64,000 bases of DNA from positions 62,001 through 126,000 of the forward strand of contig NZ_PVUE01000007.1 in the NCBI RefSeq assembly GCF_003003235.1. The letters are read 5' to 3'. The translations under genes were made by a program, and so were the position numbers. The DNA is from Antricoccus suffuscus (lineage in GTDB: Bacteria > Actinomycetota > Actinomycetes > Mycobacteriales > Antricoccaceae). How positions within the stretch are numbered: position 1 is the first letter of the stretch; each line of letters begins with the position of its first letter. Positions 33,876-42,572 of the stretch are shown one piece after another. A model generated the notes under the pieces. The model was not told the DNA's origin. It ran no database searches and saw only the letters and a list, made by a program, of their open reading frames with translations.

Positions 33876-36800
33876 GTGCTGGACGTTCTTGTGCTCGGCC
33901 CGATGGCTGCGCGGGTTGATGGACGTGACCATCCGATACGTGGCGCCAAACAGCAAGCGCTCCTGGCGAGGCTGGCAGTTGCTCGCGGTAGACCGCTTCG
34001 CTCTGAGCAGGTGATTGCCGATTTGTGGGACGAGGATAGGCTCCGCGATCCGGCCCACGCCCTGCAAGCGCAGGTCTCGCGGTTACGGTCGACGCTTCCC
34101 ATCGAGATCGAGTTCCTCCACGGCGGATACCGTGTCGACCCGACGACGTTCCGGACTGATGCTGCGCGTTTTGAGCGACTCTACAAGCAGAGCCGTTGGC
34201 TCCTGGCCGATGGAGATCTCAACCAGGCAGCCGATTGCCTGCATGAAGCACTCGGGCTGTGGCGCGGCGACGCCCTCGAAGGCCTGCACGCTGTTGCCGC
34301 ACTACACATCGAATCGGTGAGATTGGCCAAACTGCACGCTGCGGCACTCGCGGACCGCATCGACGTGGACCTCGCGCTCGAACGAGGCGCCGCGATGGTG
34401 CCCGAACTCCATGTTCTTGTCGAAGAGCAACCGTTTCTTGAACGGCATTGGGGCCAACTGATGACGGCACTGTACAGCGGTGGTAACACTCATGAAGCCT
34501 TGGAGACCTTCTCCCGTGCCCGAGGAATTTTCGTCGAACATCTCGGTGTCGAGCCAAGCGGTGAACTATGCGGACTGCATATGCAGATATTGCGGGAGGA
34601 GCCGCCCGAATCGCTTCTACGTTTACCCACCGCAAGCACGGCTCGGGGTGAACCCGGGAACACAGACGACATCCCAAGGGACACGTCCGCGTTGTCGGTG
34701 ACCTCAAACCGCCCCAGCGCCCTGCTGTCGCTCCTGGACGACAAGCGGGCGCTGATTCTGACCGGCCCTGCTGGGATCGGCAAGACTCACCTCTTGCGAA
34801 CCCTTGCAGCTACTTTCGAGAGCCAGCATCGGCTGGCGCCGCTACTTTCAGCCAGCCCCCTCAGCAAGACCATCCCACTCGGCGTCTTCCTCGGCACGGC
34901 CGGTTCCATTCCCGAAGACCGGTTCACGCCAGCCGCGCTGATTGACTTCTTCACGCGTCAGCGATCCCAAGCGGTGCTGTTGGTGGACAACGTTGACCAA
35001 CTGGATGACACCTCTCTCTTTGTCATCACGGCTCTGATCCGTACTTCCGGACTGCCAGCCGTCATGACCATTCATGACCTCAATAACGCTCCCCAAGAGA
35101 TCACGGCGCTGTATGACAGTGGCGAACTCAGCCAGGTGGCGGTCGAGGGATTGACCGCCGCCGACGTCGATGAACTCGCTATCCACATGGTGGGCGGACC
35201 GCTGACTCCGGACACCCGGCCTCGCATTCTCGAAATCGCCAGCGGAAACCCACTGCACCTGCGAGAAATCATCACCGGATCGCTTCACGAAGGCCGCCTC
35301 GCCCACACCGTCCACGGCTGGGAGTTGCAGGGCACACCGACACCGACATCGCGGTTGGCGCGCCTGGTCGGTGAAAGGTTCGACGTACTGAACGACGCGG
35401 CGTTGGAGGCTGCGGCCTCGGTAGCCATCGCTGGCGAGTACCCGGCCGATGCTCTCGACGAATCCGATCGACGAGCGCTGGCTCGTGCCGATGTCCTGGA
35501 GTTCACCGAGCACGGGTGGCTTCGTCTGTCACATCCGCTGGATGCAGAGATTCTTCGCGCGCGTTGCTCCGATGTCTTGTGGCATGAACTCACCCGTGAT
35601 GTGGTGCAGGTGCTGCTTGAGGGCGCACAAGAGCGACCCGAAGCGCGGCGCCGTGCACATGTCCTGGCCCTCGACCTGAATGAGGAGATCGACCCCGAAG
35701 CAACGATCGCGCTCGCCGAGCACGCGTTGGCCAGCTTCGATGAACGCCTTGCACTACGTGCCGCCGAGGCGGTCGTCGCTCGCATGCCTGCATCGGTCGA
35801 TGGCCACCGGATCGCGGCGCAGGCGGCATCGGCGCTGAGGATGTCCGAGGTGGCCGATGAACACTTCGGTAGGGCCACCGAGAATGCCGTCACCGGGGCT
35901 GAACGGACAGCTGTGGCTTTGGCCCGCGGTTGTCATTTAGGGCTTGTTCATCACGATGCCGCCGAGGCCCTGAAAATCATCAATGAAGCGCTGACAGAAG
36001 TCGATGGACCCATTGAAGTCGCACATCTGCAACGCGCTCGGACGCGCTGGGCTGCCGTGGCGGGTCAGGGGGGCGAGGTGGCGAACGCGCCCGCTGAGGC
36101 TTCAGATGCCGCGAGCGCCTTGGGCATGATCACGGTTGGAGTATCAGGAGTGATCACCGGTCCACTCGAAGATGCCCAACGTGTTCTGCTCAGGCTGCGC
36201 GAGGTGCCCGATGACATCATCGATCTGGTACCTGGCGGTGCTGCGTTGATCGAATTGACCGAGATCATGGCGTTGTCCAACACCGGCGACGTCATCGCGA
36301 CACGCCGGCGTTTGGAAGAGACGATCACTCAGACAACCGAACAGGCACCCGAGGCGCTCGGGATGTGGGAGTACGCGCTGGGTTTCAGCCACCTCCTGTC
36401 CGGCGACTCCAAACGGGCATACGAGATTGGCCAGTCGGCCGCCGCTCACTTGGCGTGGCGTGATGCTGCCGGACTGCTCCCAGCCGCCCAGGCACTTGCC
36501 GCCGCAGCAGCCCAGGCAAACGGGCGCACGACCGAGGCCCGCAAGCTCTTCGACGCCGTACCAGCCGCTGCCGCCCACGACCCCAAAGTCGTCATGCTGC
36601 GAGCCTGGGCAGACGCATGGCAAGCCAAGACCGAACGACGCGACGGGGACGCCGCACACACGCTCATCAATGCTGCACAGTGGATGCTCGCGGCGCAGCA
36701 CACATTCTTCGCCGGAATGCTCGCACACTGTGCAGTACGCGTCGGCGCGGTCGGCGGCGGCGAGCAACTCAGTGATGCGGTCACGATTCTTCATGAGGCT

Positions 36801-37070
36801 GAGGCGGTCGCCGGTGGAGGACTGTTGGACATTTTTGTGCGTCACGGTGAGGCGACCCTCGCTGGCGACCATGCCGCACTGGACCTGATTGCCGGTGACG
36901 CCCATGAGTTGGGGATGGAGAGTACGGCCACCGATACGTGGCAGGCGCTGCTCCGCTCCTCTGATGAAACCTCACTGCCAGCGTCGAAAGAAAGACATTT
37001 GCGTAGATTGATCGGTCGCGTGCACACCGAGGCGCCAACGATGGTGCTGTGGACCGCGCTCGCTAGCTGA
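33876..37070 (+). CDS. SARP-type regulator with BTAD, NTPase and C-terminal helical repeats
   Basis: The protein has 1064 residues from GTG 33876, chosen because GAGGGG lies 9 bases upstream and MLDV matches the start of the decayed copy; in-frame GTG 33870 is the alternative. An OmpR-like winged helix (about 1-88, RGAKQQALLARLAVARG and ALQAQVSRLRSTL) is followed by BTAD (about 93-238, ending EHLGVEPSGELCGLH). An STAND/AAA-like ATPase has Walker A GPAGIGKT at 297-304 and Walker B AVLLVDNVDQLDD. About 500 residues of alpha-helical TPR-like repeats follow, with no LuxR C-terminal domain. AfsR-like proteins of this kind activate secondary-metabolite or accessory genes. The target is unknown; the neighbouring lipoprotein genes are candidates. 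Confidence 0.88.
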   Translation: MLDVLVLGPMAARVDGRDHPIRGAKQQALLARLAVARGRPLRSEQVIADLWDEDRLRDPAHALQAQVSRLRSTLPIEIEFLHGGYRVDPTTFRTDAARFERLYKQSRWLLADGDLNQAADCLHEALGLWRGDALEGLHAVAALHIESVRLAKLHAAALADRIDVDLALERGAAMVPELHVLVEEQPFLERHWGQLMTALYSGGNTHEALETFSRARGIFVEHLGVEPSGELCGLHMQILREEPPESLLRLPTASTARGEPGNTDDIPRDTSALSVTSNRPSALLSLLDDKRALILTGPAGIGKTHLLRTLAATFESQHRLAPLLSASPLSKTIPLGVFLGTAGSIPEDRFTPAALIDFFTRQRSQAVLLVDNVDQLDDTSLFVITALIRTSGLPAVMTIHDLNNAPQEITALYDSGELSQVAVEGLTAADVDELAIHMVGGPLTPDTRPRILEIASGNPLHLREIITGSLHEGRLAHTVHGWELQGTPTPTSRLARLVGERFDVLNDAALEAAASVAIAGEYPADALDESDRRALARADVLEFTEHGWLRLSHPLDAEILRARCSDVLWHELTRDVVQVLLEGAQERPEARRRAHVLALDLNEEIDPEATIALAEHALASFDERLALRAAEAVVARMPASVDGHRIAAQAASALRMSEVADEHFGRATENAVTGAERTAVALARGCHLGLVHHDAAEALKIINEALTEVDGPIEVAHLQRARTRWAAVAGQGGEVANAPAEASDAASALGMITVGVSGVITGPLEDAQRVLLRLREVPDDIIDLVPGGAALIELTEIMALSNTGDVIATRRRLEETITQTTEQAPEALGMWEYALGFSHLLSGDSKRAYEIGQSAAAHLAWRDAAGLLPAAQALAAAAAQANGRTTEARKLFDAVPAAAAHDPKVVMLRAWADAWQAKTERRDGDAAHTLINAAQWMLAAQHTFFAGMLAHCAVRVGAVGGGEQLSDAVTILHEAEAVAGGGLLDIFVRHGEATLAGDHAALDLIAGDAHELGMESTATDTWQALLRSSDETSLPASKERHLRRLIGRVHTEAPTMVLWTALAS

Positions 37071-37425
37071 ACCGCGTTCGCTGATTCGGCCTGTTAGTCG
37101 CGCTGGCCGGCAGCGCTCAGAGAGGTTTGCGCGATCCAACTGAACGCGCTACGCGCCCCGCGAGTCGGTGATGGAAGCTCAACGGGGCCGCCACTACTCT
37201 TGTAGACACGGCGTGATCAGCGAGAAGCTACGGTTTCCAGGGTCGGGGAAACGTTCTCAAACTCTCTAAGCAGGTGTACGCGTCGCCACGACTTAACTAG
37301 AATTTTATGTTGGGGGGAACACCAACCCCTCGTGCAACGTTCAATGTATGTAGGTTGGCCACTACCTGGTCAACACGACCTATCCTGATTCTTAGTTTCA
37401 ACCGCATGTCGTACGAGGAGTTCAC
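37071..37425. other. Intergenic region between the SARP gene and the BI-1 gene
   Basis: It holds the presumed promoter of the BI-1 family gene (a TATCCT hexamer at about 37380) and the ribosome site GAGGAG before GTG 37426. CACGGCGTGATCA at 37207-37219 is a half-match to the palindrome at 33468. No gene or clear terminator was found. Confidence 0.5.
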
Positions 37426-38367
37426 GTGACCAACGCAGCCCTTAAGCACGTCGTGGAAGGCGCGAAATCGCAATCGCCGTCCGCGTCGTACCAGAACTGG
37501 AATGTTCCCGGGCGTCCCGCTGGCCCCGGCCAGCCAGGCGGCCAGTACGGGCAGCCGGACCCCCAGATGGGTCAACCGGGCATGCCGTACGGCCAGCCGG
37601 GCATGCAGCAGATGCCCGGGCAGCCTGGATACCAGCCGCAGTACCAGCCGGCTCCGCCGCAGCAGAAGACTTCGGCTGCCGGTTACATGACCATGGACGA
37701 CGTGGTCATCAAGACCGGCATCAGCGTGGCCACCGTGGTCGCGGCCGCAATCGCGACCTGGGTGATCTTCGGCCCGACGGACATCAACGACTCGAACGGT
37801 ATGGGCACCGTGATGGGTATCGCCATCGGCGGTGCCATCATCGGCTTCGTACTTGCCTTGGTCAACTCGTTCAAGCGCACCCCGAGCGCACCGATGGTGC
37901 TGCTTTACTGTGTGGCCGAGGGTGCGTTCCTGGGCGGCATATCCGGCGTGTTTGAGATGATGTATCCGGGGATCGTCATCCAGGCGATCATCGGCACCGC
38001 GGGAGTCTTCCTTGGCATGCTGATCGTTTATCGCACGGGCGCGATCCGGGTGACGCCTAAGTTCCAGCGGTGGCTCACCGCGGCAGTCATCGGCGCCGTC
38101 GTGCTCATGCTGTTCAACCTTGGCTACTACCTGTTCACCGGCGAAATGTCGCTCCTTCGCGACGGCGGTCCGCTCGCGATCGGCTTCAGCCTGTTGATGA
38201 TCGGCATCGCGGCCTTCACGTTCCTGTCCGACTTTGACATGGCCGACCAAGCTATCCGTCGGGGCGCTCCCAAGAACTTCGCGTGGGGCATCGCCTTCGG
38301 CCTGATCGTCTCGATCGTTTGGCTCTACATCGAGATCCTGCGGCTGCTGTCGTACTTCCGCGACTAG
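37426..38367 (+). CDS. Bax inhibitor-1 / YccA family membrane protein
   Basis: The protein has 313 residues from GTG 37426. The first ~85 residues are Pro/Gln/Gly/Met rich and disordered. Seven hydrophobic helices follow: TGISVATVVAAAIATWVIF, VMGIAIGGAIIGFVLALVN, APMVLLYCVAEGAFLGGISG and so on, with the BI-1 features YCVAEGAFLGGISGVFE and a C-terminal FLSDFDMADQAIRRGAPKNF where the acidic pair gates calcium in homologues. It is probably an ion-leak channel or stress protein in the plasma membrane. It ends in a strong terminator. Confidence 0.92.
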   Translation: MTNAALKHVVEGAKSQSPSASYQNWNVPGRPAGPGQPGGQYGQPDPQMGQPGMPYGQPGMQQMPGQPGYQPQYQPAPPQQKTSAAGYMTMDDVVIKTGISVATVVAAAIATWVIFGPTDINDSNGMGTVMGIAIGGAIIGFVLALVNSFKRTPSAPMVLLYCVAEGAFLGGISGVFEMMYPGIVIQAIIGTAGVFLGMLIVYRTGAIRVTPKFQRWLTAAVIGAVVLMLFNLGYYLFTGEMSLLRDGGPLAIGFSLLMIGIAAFTFLSDFDMADQAIRRGAPKNFAWGIAFGLIVSIVWLYIEILRLLSYFRD

Positions 38368-38388
38368 ACGTCGTAGCACGAACTCCTC

Positions 38389-38427
38389 AGAGAGGGCCGG
38401 ATACCGCATTGGTGTCCGGCCCTCTCT
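38389..38427 (+). terminator. Terminator after the BI-1 gene
   Basis: AGAGAGGGCCGGA (38389-38401) pairs perfectly with 38415-38427 around a 13-base loop in which TAC/GGT pairs further. It begins 22 bases after the stop codon; there is no T-tract. Confidence 0.85.
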
Positions 38428-38443
38428 GCTAACGTCCGGACAC

Positions 38444-40024
38444 ATGGACATTGGTTATCTGACCCGGCAAACGACGTGGGACTTGCGACAGCTCGATCCG
38501 GATCGTCCGGCGCTATCACTCGAGGACGAGGTCACCTGGACATACGGCGAGCTCCACGCCCAGTCCAACGCCTATGCCAACAGCCTGCTCGGGCTCGGGG
38601 TCGGTAAAGGCGACCGGGTCGCAATCCTGATGCACAACTCAATGGAGTACTGGGCGCTGTACCTCGGCATCGTCAAGATCGGCGCGATCGCCGTACGCCT
38701 CAACTTCCGGCTCACGAGCGCGGAGTTGGAGTTCGTCATCGGCGACTCGGGCACGACAGTCCTGTGCCTGGACGACGGCGACGGGCTCGCCGAACGCATC
38801 GACGCAGTCCGAGACCGACTCGACGTGAGGGCGTACTTCTGTCTGGCGACCGGTGAGCGGCCGGCTGTGCCGCACTGGGCCCGTGCTTGGGATGAGCTAG
38901 CGGGCGGCTCGCGGGAGGAGCCCCCGGCCGAGCGCCCGTCGGATGACGACGCGGCCATGTTGATGTATACCTCCGGCACCACGGGGCGTCCCAAGGGCGC
39001 GCTCTGGACCCACGGCAACACGGCCTGGTTCGCCGCTATACAGGCAATGCGCTGGAAGTTTGGGCCCGAGACGGTAGCGATGGTCAACGGTCCGCTCTAC
39101 CACGTCGGCGGCATCGAGGACTCCAGCATCGCCGCGCTTGCCACCGGCGGGCATGTGGTGATCATCCGCAGCGGTAAATTCGACATTCGCCGGGTGCTAC
39201 AGATCGCCGCGCACCACGGTGTCACCGACGTTTTCCTCTTCCCGTTCATGATTTACGAGATGATCGACCTGCCCGATCTGGACGGGCTCGACCTGTCCAA
39301 GATGAAGCGGATTCTCTCGGGTGGTGACCCGGTGCTGCCGTACGCCATCAGCTGGCTGGTGGAGCGCTATCCGATCGAGTTCGTCCAGGTCTACGGGCTC
39401 ACCGAGGGTACGCCGATCATCGCCGCCAGCCAGGGTGATGAGGCCCTTCGCTATCCCAACAGCGTCGGTCGGCCAATGCCGTTCAGCGAGATATCGATCC
39501 GGGACGATGAGGGCGGCGTACTGCCTGCCGGCGAGACTGGCGAGATCTGGACCCGTAGCCCGGTCGTATGCGGGGAATACTGGGGCCGGCCGGACGCGAC
39601 CGCAGAGACGTTCGTCGACGGATGGTGCCGCACGGGCGACAACGGCTACACCAATGAGGCCGGCCTCTTAGTCGTCTCTGGTCGCAAGAAGGACATGATC
39701 CGCAGCGGCGGCGAGAACATCTATCCGGCCGAGCTCGAAGATGTGCTGATTCGGCACGAAGCCGTCCAGGACGTCGCGGTGATCGGCGTACCGGATCCGA
39801 AGTATAACGAGACCGTCTGCGCGGTGATCGTACAAGCGCCGGGAAAGACACTGACTGAGCAGGAGATCGTGGAGTTCTCCCGTGAGCACCTCGCGGGCTA
39901 CAAGAAGCCGCGGTTCGTCGTGTTCGTCTCAGAACTGCCACGTACGCCGTCGGGCAAGATCATGAAGTTCGTACTGCGCGAGAAGTACCAGGGCATTCCG
40001 CAGGATACCAAGCCGTTGTCCTAA
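38444..40024 (+). CDS. Acyl-CoA synthetase (AMP-dependent synthetase/ligase)
   Basis: The protein has 526 residues of the ANL superfamily. Motif A3 LMYTSGTTGRPKGA (about 172-185), A5 VQVYGLTEGTPI, A7 WCRTGDNGY and A8 SGRKKDMIRSGGENIYPAE are present, as is the catalytic lysine in PRTPSGKIMKF near the C-terminus. The segment FPFMIYEMIDLPDLDG resembles FadD/medium-chain CoA ligases. It activates a carboxylic acid to its CoA thioester; chain length is unknown. TAACGT 8 bases before the ATG suggests a leaderless transcript. It converges with the thiolase gene, whose product would use acyl-CoA. Confidence 0.93.
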   Translation: MDIGYLTRQTTWDLRQLDPDRPALSLEDEVTWTYGELHAQSNAYANSLLGLGVGKGDRVAILMHNSMEYWALYLGIVKIGAIAVRLNFRLTSAELEFVIGDSGTTVLCLDDGDGLAERIDAVRDRLDVRAYFCLATGERPAVPHWARAWDELAGGSREEPPAERPSDDDAAMLMYTSGTTGRPKGALWTHGNTAWFAAIQAMRWKFGPETVAMVNGPLYHVGGIEDSSIAALATGGHVVIIRSGKFDIRRVLQIAAHHGVTDVFLFPFMIYEMIDLPDLDGLDLSKMKRILSGGDPVLPYAISWLVERYPIEFVQVYGLTEGTPIIAASQGDEALRYPNSVGRPMPFSEISIRDDEGGVLPAGETGEIWTRSPVVCGEYWGRPDATAETFVDGWCRTGDNGYTNEAGLLVVSGRKKDMIRSGGENIYPAELEDVLIRHEAVQDVAVIGVPDPKYNETVCAVIVQAPGKTLTEQEIVEFSREHLAGYKKPRFVVFVSELPRTPSGKIMKFVLREKYQGIPQDTKPLS

Positions 40025-40040
40025 ACCTTTCTACAAATCA

Positions 40041-40079
40041 AAAGTGGGGCGCCGGCACGATGCCGGCGCCCCACTCTTT
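40041..40079. terminator. Bidirectional terminator between the acyl-CoA synthetase and thiolase genes
   Basis: AGTGGGGCGCCGGCA (40043-40057) pairs perfectly with 40061-40075 around CGA plus one base, flanked by AAAG...CTTT. This gives A- and T-rich flanks on both strands, suitable for both converging genes. Confidence 0.9.
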
Positions 40080-40107
40080 GTGGTGCTGTACTAGTTCAGA
40101 CGCTGCA

Positions 40108-41328
40108 CTAGTTCAGACGCTCAAGGACCATTGCCATGCCCTGACCGCCGCCAACGCACATCGTCTCGAGGCCGATGGACTTGTCGTGCCATTCCAGCGA
40201 GTTGAGCAGTGTGCCGGTGATGCGCGCGCCGGTCATGCCGAACGGGTGACCAACCGCAATCGCGCCGCCGTTGACGTTGACCTTCTCCTCCGGGAGACCG
40301 AGCTCGCGGTACGACGGGATCACCTGGGCGGCGAACGCCTCGTTGATCTCGGCGAGGTCGATGTCGTCGATCGTCATACCGGCGTAGTGCAGCGCCTTCT
40401 TGGTCGCCTCGACCGGGCCGAGGCCCATGATCTCCGGCGAGAGGCCGGTGACGCCGGTGGAGACAATGCGAGCCAGCGGCTTGAGGCCGAGCTCTTTCGC
40501 CTTGGTATCACTCATGATCACGACCGCTGCCGAGCCGTCGTTGAGCGGGCAGCAGTTGGCTGCCGTGACGAGACCGTCGGGACGGAACACCGGCTTGAGC
40601 TGGCTGACCGCCTCGAGGGTGACGCCGGCGCGCGGGCCGTCGTCCTTGGAAACCACGGTGCCATCAGGAGTCGTGACCGGGGTGATCTCGCGCTCCCAGA
40701 AACCATCGTTGATGGCCTTCTCGGCGAGGTTCTGAGACCGTACGCCGAAAGCGTCCATCTCTTCGCGGGTGATGCCCTTGAGTCGCGCGACATTTTCCGC
40801 GGTCTGGCCCATCGCGATGTAGACGTCCGGGAGGTTGCCCTCGGTGCGCGGGTCGACCCACGAGTCGACGCCGCCGTCGGCGAGCTTCGCGCTGCGCGCC
40901 TTGGCCTCGTCGAAGATCGGGTTCTGGGTATTCGGGATGTTGTCGGAGTTGCCGTACTGGAACGACGAGACCAGTTCGGTGCCGGCCGAGATGAACACAT
41001 CGCCTTCACCGGCGCGGATCGCGTGCATGGCCATCCGGGTCGTCTGCAACGACGACGAGCAGTATCGGGTCACAGTGGTGCCCGGGACGGTGTCCCAGCC
41101 GAGCTCGATGCCGACGACGCGAGCCATGTTGGAACCCTGCTGGCCACCGGGCAGGCCGCAGCCGAGGATTAGGTCGTCGATCATGGTGGGATCGAGCTGG
41201 GGGACCTTTTCCATTGCTGCCTGGATAGCGAGCACGGTCAGGTCGTCAGGACGGAAACTAGCCAGCGAGCCCTTCATGGCACGGCCGATTGGCGTGCGGG
41301 CGGTGGCGACGATTACTGCTTCAGGCAA
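40108..41328 (-). CDS. Acetyl-CoA C-acetyltransferase (thiolase)
   Basis: The protein has 406 residues from TTG 41328, giving [17 protein letters not shown], the usual beginning. AGGAG lies 7 bases upstream, whereas ATG 41343 would overlap that ribosome site. The catalytic set is complete: nucleophile Cys90 in [12 protein letters not shown], His in [16 protein letters not shown], and Cys in [12 protein letters not shown]. It condenses or cleaves 3-ketoacyl-CoA in fatty-acid breakdown or acetoacetyl-CoA formation. It is divergent from the APH-like gene across a 180-bp region with a 10-bp inverted repeat. Confidence 0.95.
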   Translation of the reverse strand: MPEAVIVATARTPIGRAMKGSLASFRPDDLTVLAIQAAMEKVPQLDPTMIDDLILGCGLPGGQQGSNMARVVGIELGWDTVPGTTVTRYCSSSLQTTRMAMHAIRAGEGDVFISAGTELVSSFQYGNSDNIPNTQNPIFDEAKARSAKLADGGVDSWVDPRTEGNLPDVYIAMGQTAENVARLKGITREEMDAFGVRSQNLAEKAINDGFWEREITPVTTPDGTVVSKDDGPRAGVTLEAVSQLKPVFRPDGLVTAANCCPLNDGSAAVVIMSDTKAKELGLKPLARIVSTGVTGLSPEIMGLGPVEATKKALHYAGMTIDDIDLAEINEAFAAQVIPSYRELGLPEEKVNVNGGAIAVGHPFGMTGARITGTLLNSLEWHDKSIGLETMCVGGGQGMAMVLERLN

Positions 41329-41433
41329 GGTACGTCTCCTCATGTTGATTGGTGTGCGGCCGACGCTGTTGCCGCGGCCGGTGCCACGCTCATCGTAGGC
41401 TTCAAAGCCAGCCGACGAATACAGAGTGTGGCA

Positions 41434-41458
41434 CAAAACCGAATCGGGTTCGGTTTTG
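41434..41458. promoter_or_regulatory. 10-bp inverted repeat in the thiolase/APH divergent promoter
   Basis: CAAAACCGAA (41434-41443) and TTCGGTTTTG (41449-41458) are perfect inverted repeats around TCGGG. The site lies 106 bases upstream of the thiolase start and 52 bases upstream of the APH-like gene. Such palindromes are typical operators of TetR-type lipid regulators; no regulator gene lies adjacent. Confidence 0.5.
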
Positions 41459-41509
41459 CCTCGTCCCGTACTACCGTTTCGTCGTACCGATAACGATGGA
41501 GGACGCTAG

Positions 41510-42556
41510 ATGAGCGCGACACGCGAGCCGGAGATCATTGGCCTTGACGGGCCGAAGGTGCAGAAGTGGATCGACGGGCTTGGGATCGGTGCTCAGCTGC
41601 CACTCACGTTCTCGCGCGTCGGCGCTGGTCAGTCCAACTTGACGTTTCTGGTGACCGACACTGATCGCGGCAGATGGGTACTTCGCCGGCCTCCTCTGGG
41701 CAAGCTCCTTGCCTCGGCGCACGACGTTGCCCGCGAACATCGCATCCTCACCTCGATCGAGGATTCGTCCGTGCCAACGCCCGCGGTCTATGGATTGTGC
41801 ACCGACCCAGAAGTGACCGACGTACCGCTGATGCTGGTGGAGTACGTCGACGGCCGGGTCATCGACGATCTAGCCACCGCAGAGGCGCTCACCGAGGATC
41901 AGCGCCGGCGCACCGGACTGTCGCTCGCGCGCACTCTCGGCAAGGTGCACGAGGTCGATCTGGAGGCCACCGGCCTGGACACCCTGGCCAGTCATAAACC
42001 GTACGCCGAACGCCAGCTCAAGCGGTGGCGGATGCAATGGGAGGGGTCGCACTCGCGGGACGTGCCCTTGGTCAACGAGCTGGCCGATCGGCTCGCCGCC
42101 GCGGTGCCCGAGCAGCGCGAGCTCGCATTGGTTCACGGCGACTTTCACCTGCTTAATGTGATCACGGATCCGACCAGCTGCGAGGTATCGGCCGTACTGG
42201 ACTGGGAGCTGTGCACGCTCGGCGATCCGCTGGCCGATGTGGGCGGGCTGTTGGCCTACTGGCCGCAGCAGGGTGACCTGCCGGTGCCGCATGCCGCGCC
42301 GACCCTGCCCGGGTTCCCGACCCACGCGCAACTGGTTGCCGAGTACGCCGCCGCGACCGGCCGGGACACCTCCGACGTCGGGTTCTGGCACGTGCTCGGT
42401 CTCTGGAAGATCGCGATCATCAGCGACGGTGTGCGCCGCCGCGCGGAAGACGACCCGCGCAACGCATACCAGGTCCGCAGCGGACCCTCACGCGACGAGA
42501 TCATCGACGCGCTGTTGGCGCGCGCCGCGAGAGAAGCCGACGCTATCGGGCTGTAA
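41510..42556 (+). CDS. Phosphotransferase (APH family, acyl-CoA-dehydrogenase-linked type)
   Basis: The protein has 348 residues, ATG 41510 preceded by GGAGG. Kinase-fold elements: GAGQSNLTFLVTD nucleotide loop, RWVLRRPPLG with the ATP lysine position taken by Arg in the RRPP pattern usual for this subfamily, REHRIL, the catalytic loop LVHGDFHLLNV and the metal-binding SAVLDWELCTLGDPLAD. This subfamily is the same as the ACAD10/11 kinase domain and phosphorylates 4-hydroxy acids for degradation. Its location beside acyl-CoA synthetase and thiolase genes fits a fatty-acid catabolic role. Confidence 0.9.
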   Translation: MSATREPEIIGLDGPKVQKWIDGLGIGAQLPLTFSRVGAGQSNLTFLVTDTDRGRWVLRRPPLGKLLASAHDVAREHRILTSIEDSSVPTPAVYGLCTDPEVTDVPLMLVEYVDGRVIDDLATAEALTEDQRRRTGLSLARTLGKVHEVDLEATGLDTLASHKPYAERQLKRWRMQWEGSHSRDVPLVNELADRLAAAVPEQRELALVHGDFHLLNVITDPTSCEVSAVLDWELCTLGDPLADVGGLLAYWPQQGDLPVPHAAPTLPGFPTHAQLVAEYAAATGRDTSDVGFWHVLGLWKIAIISDGVRRRAEDDPRNAYQVRSGPSRDEIIDALLARAAREADAIGL

Positions 42557-42572
42557 TGCCCGGGGTGCTCGG

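Noticed and set aside
37297-38451. Minus-strand frame opposite the BI-1 gene
   Set aside because: His/Arg/Asp-rich shadow; the plus strand has a full membrane protein with ribosome site and terminator.
40060-41172. Plus-strand frame opposite the thiolase gene
   Set aside because: It starts within the bidirectional terminator and is antisense to the catalytic motifs of thiolase.
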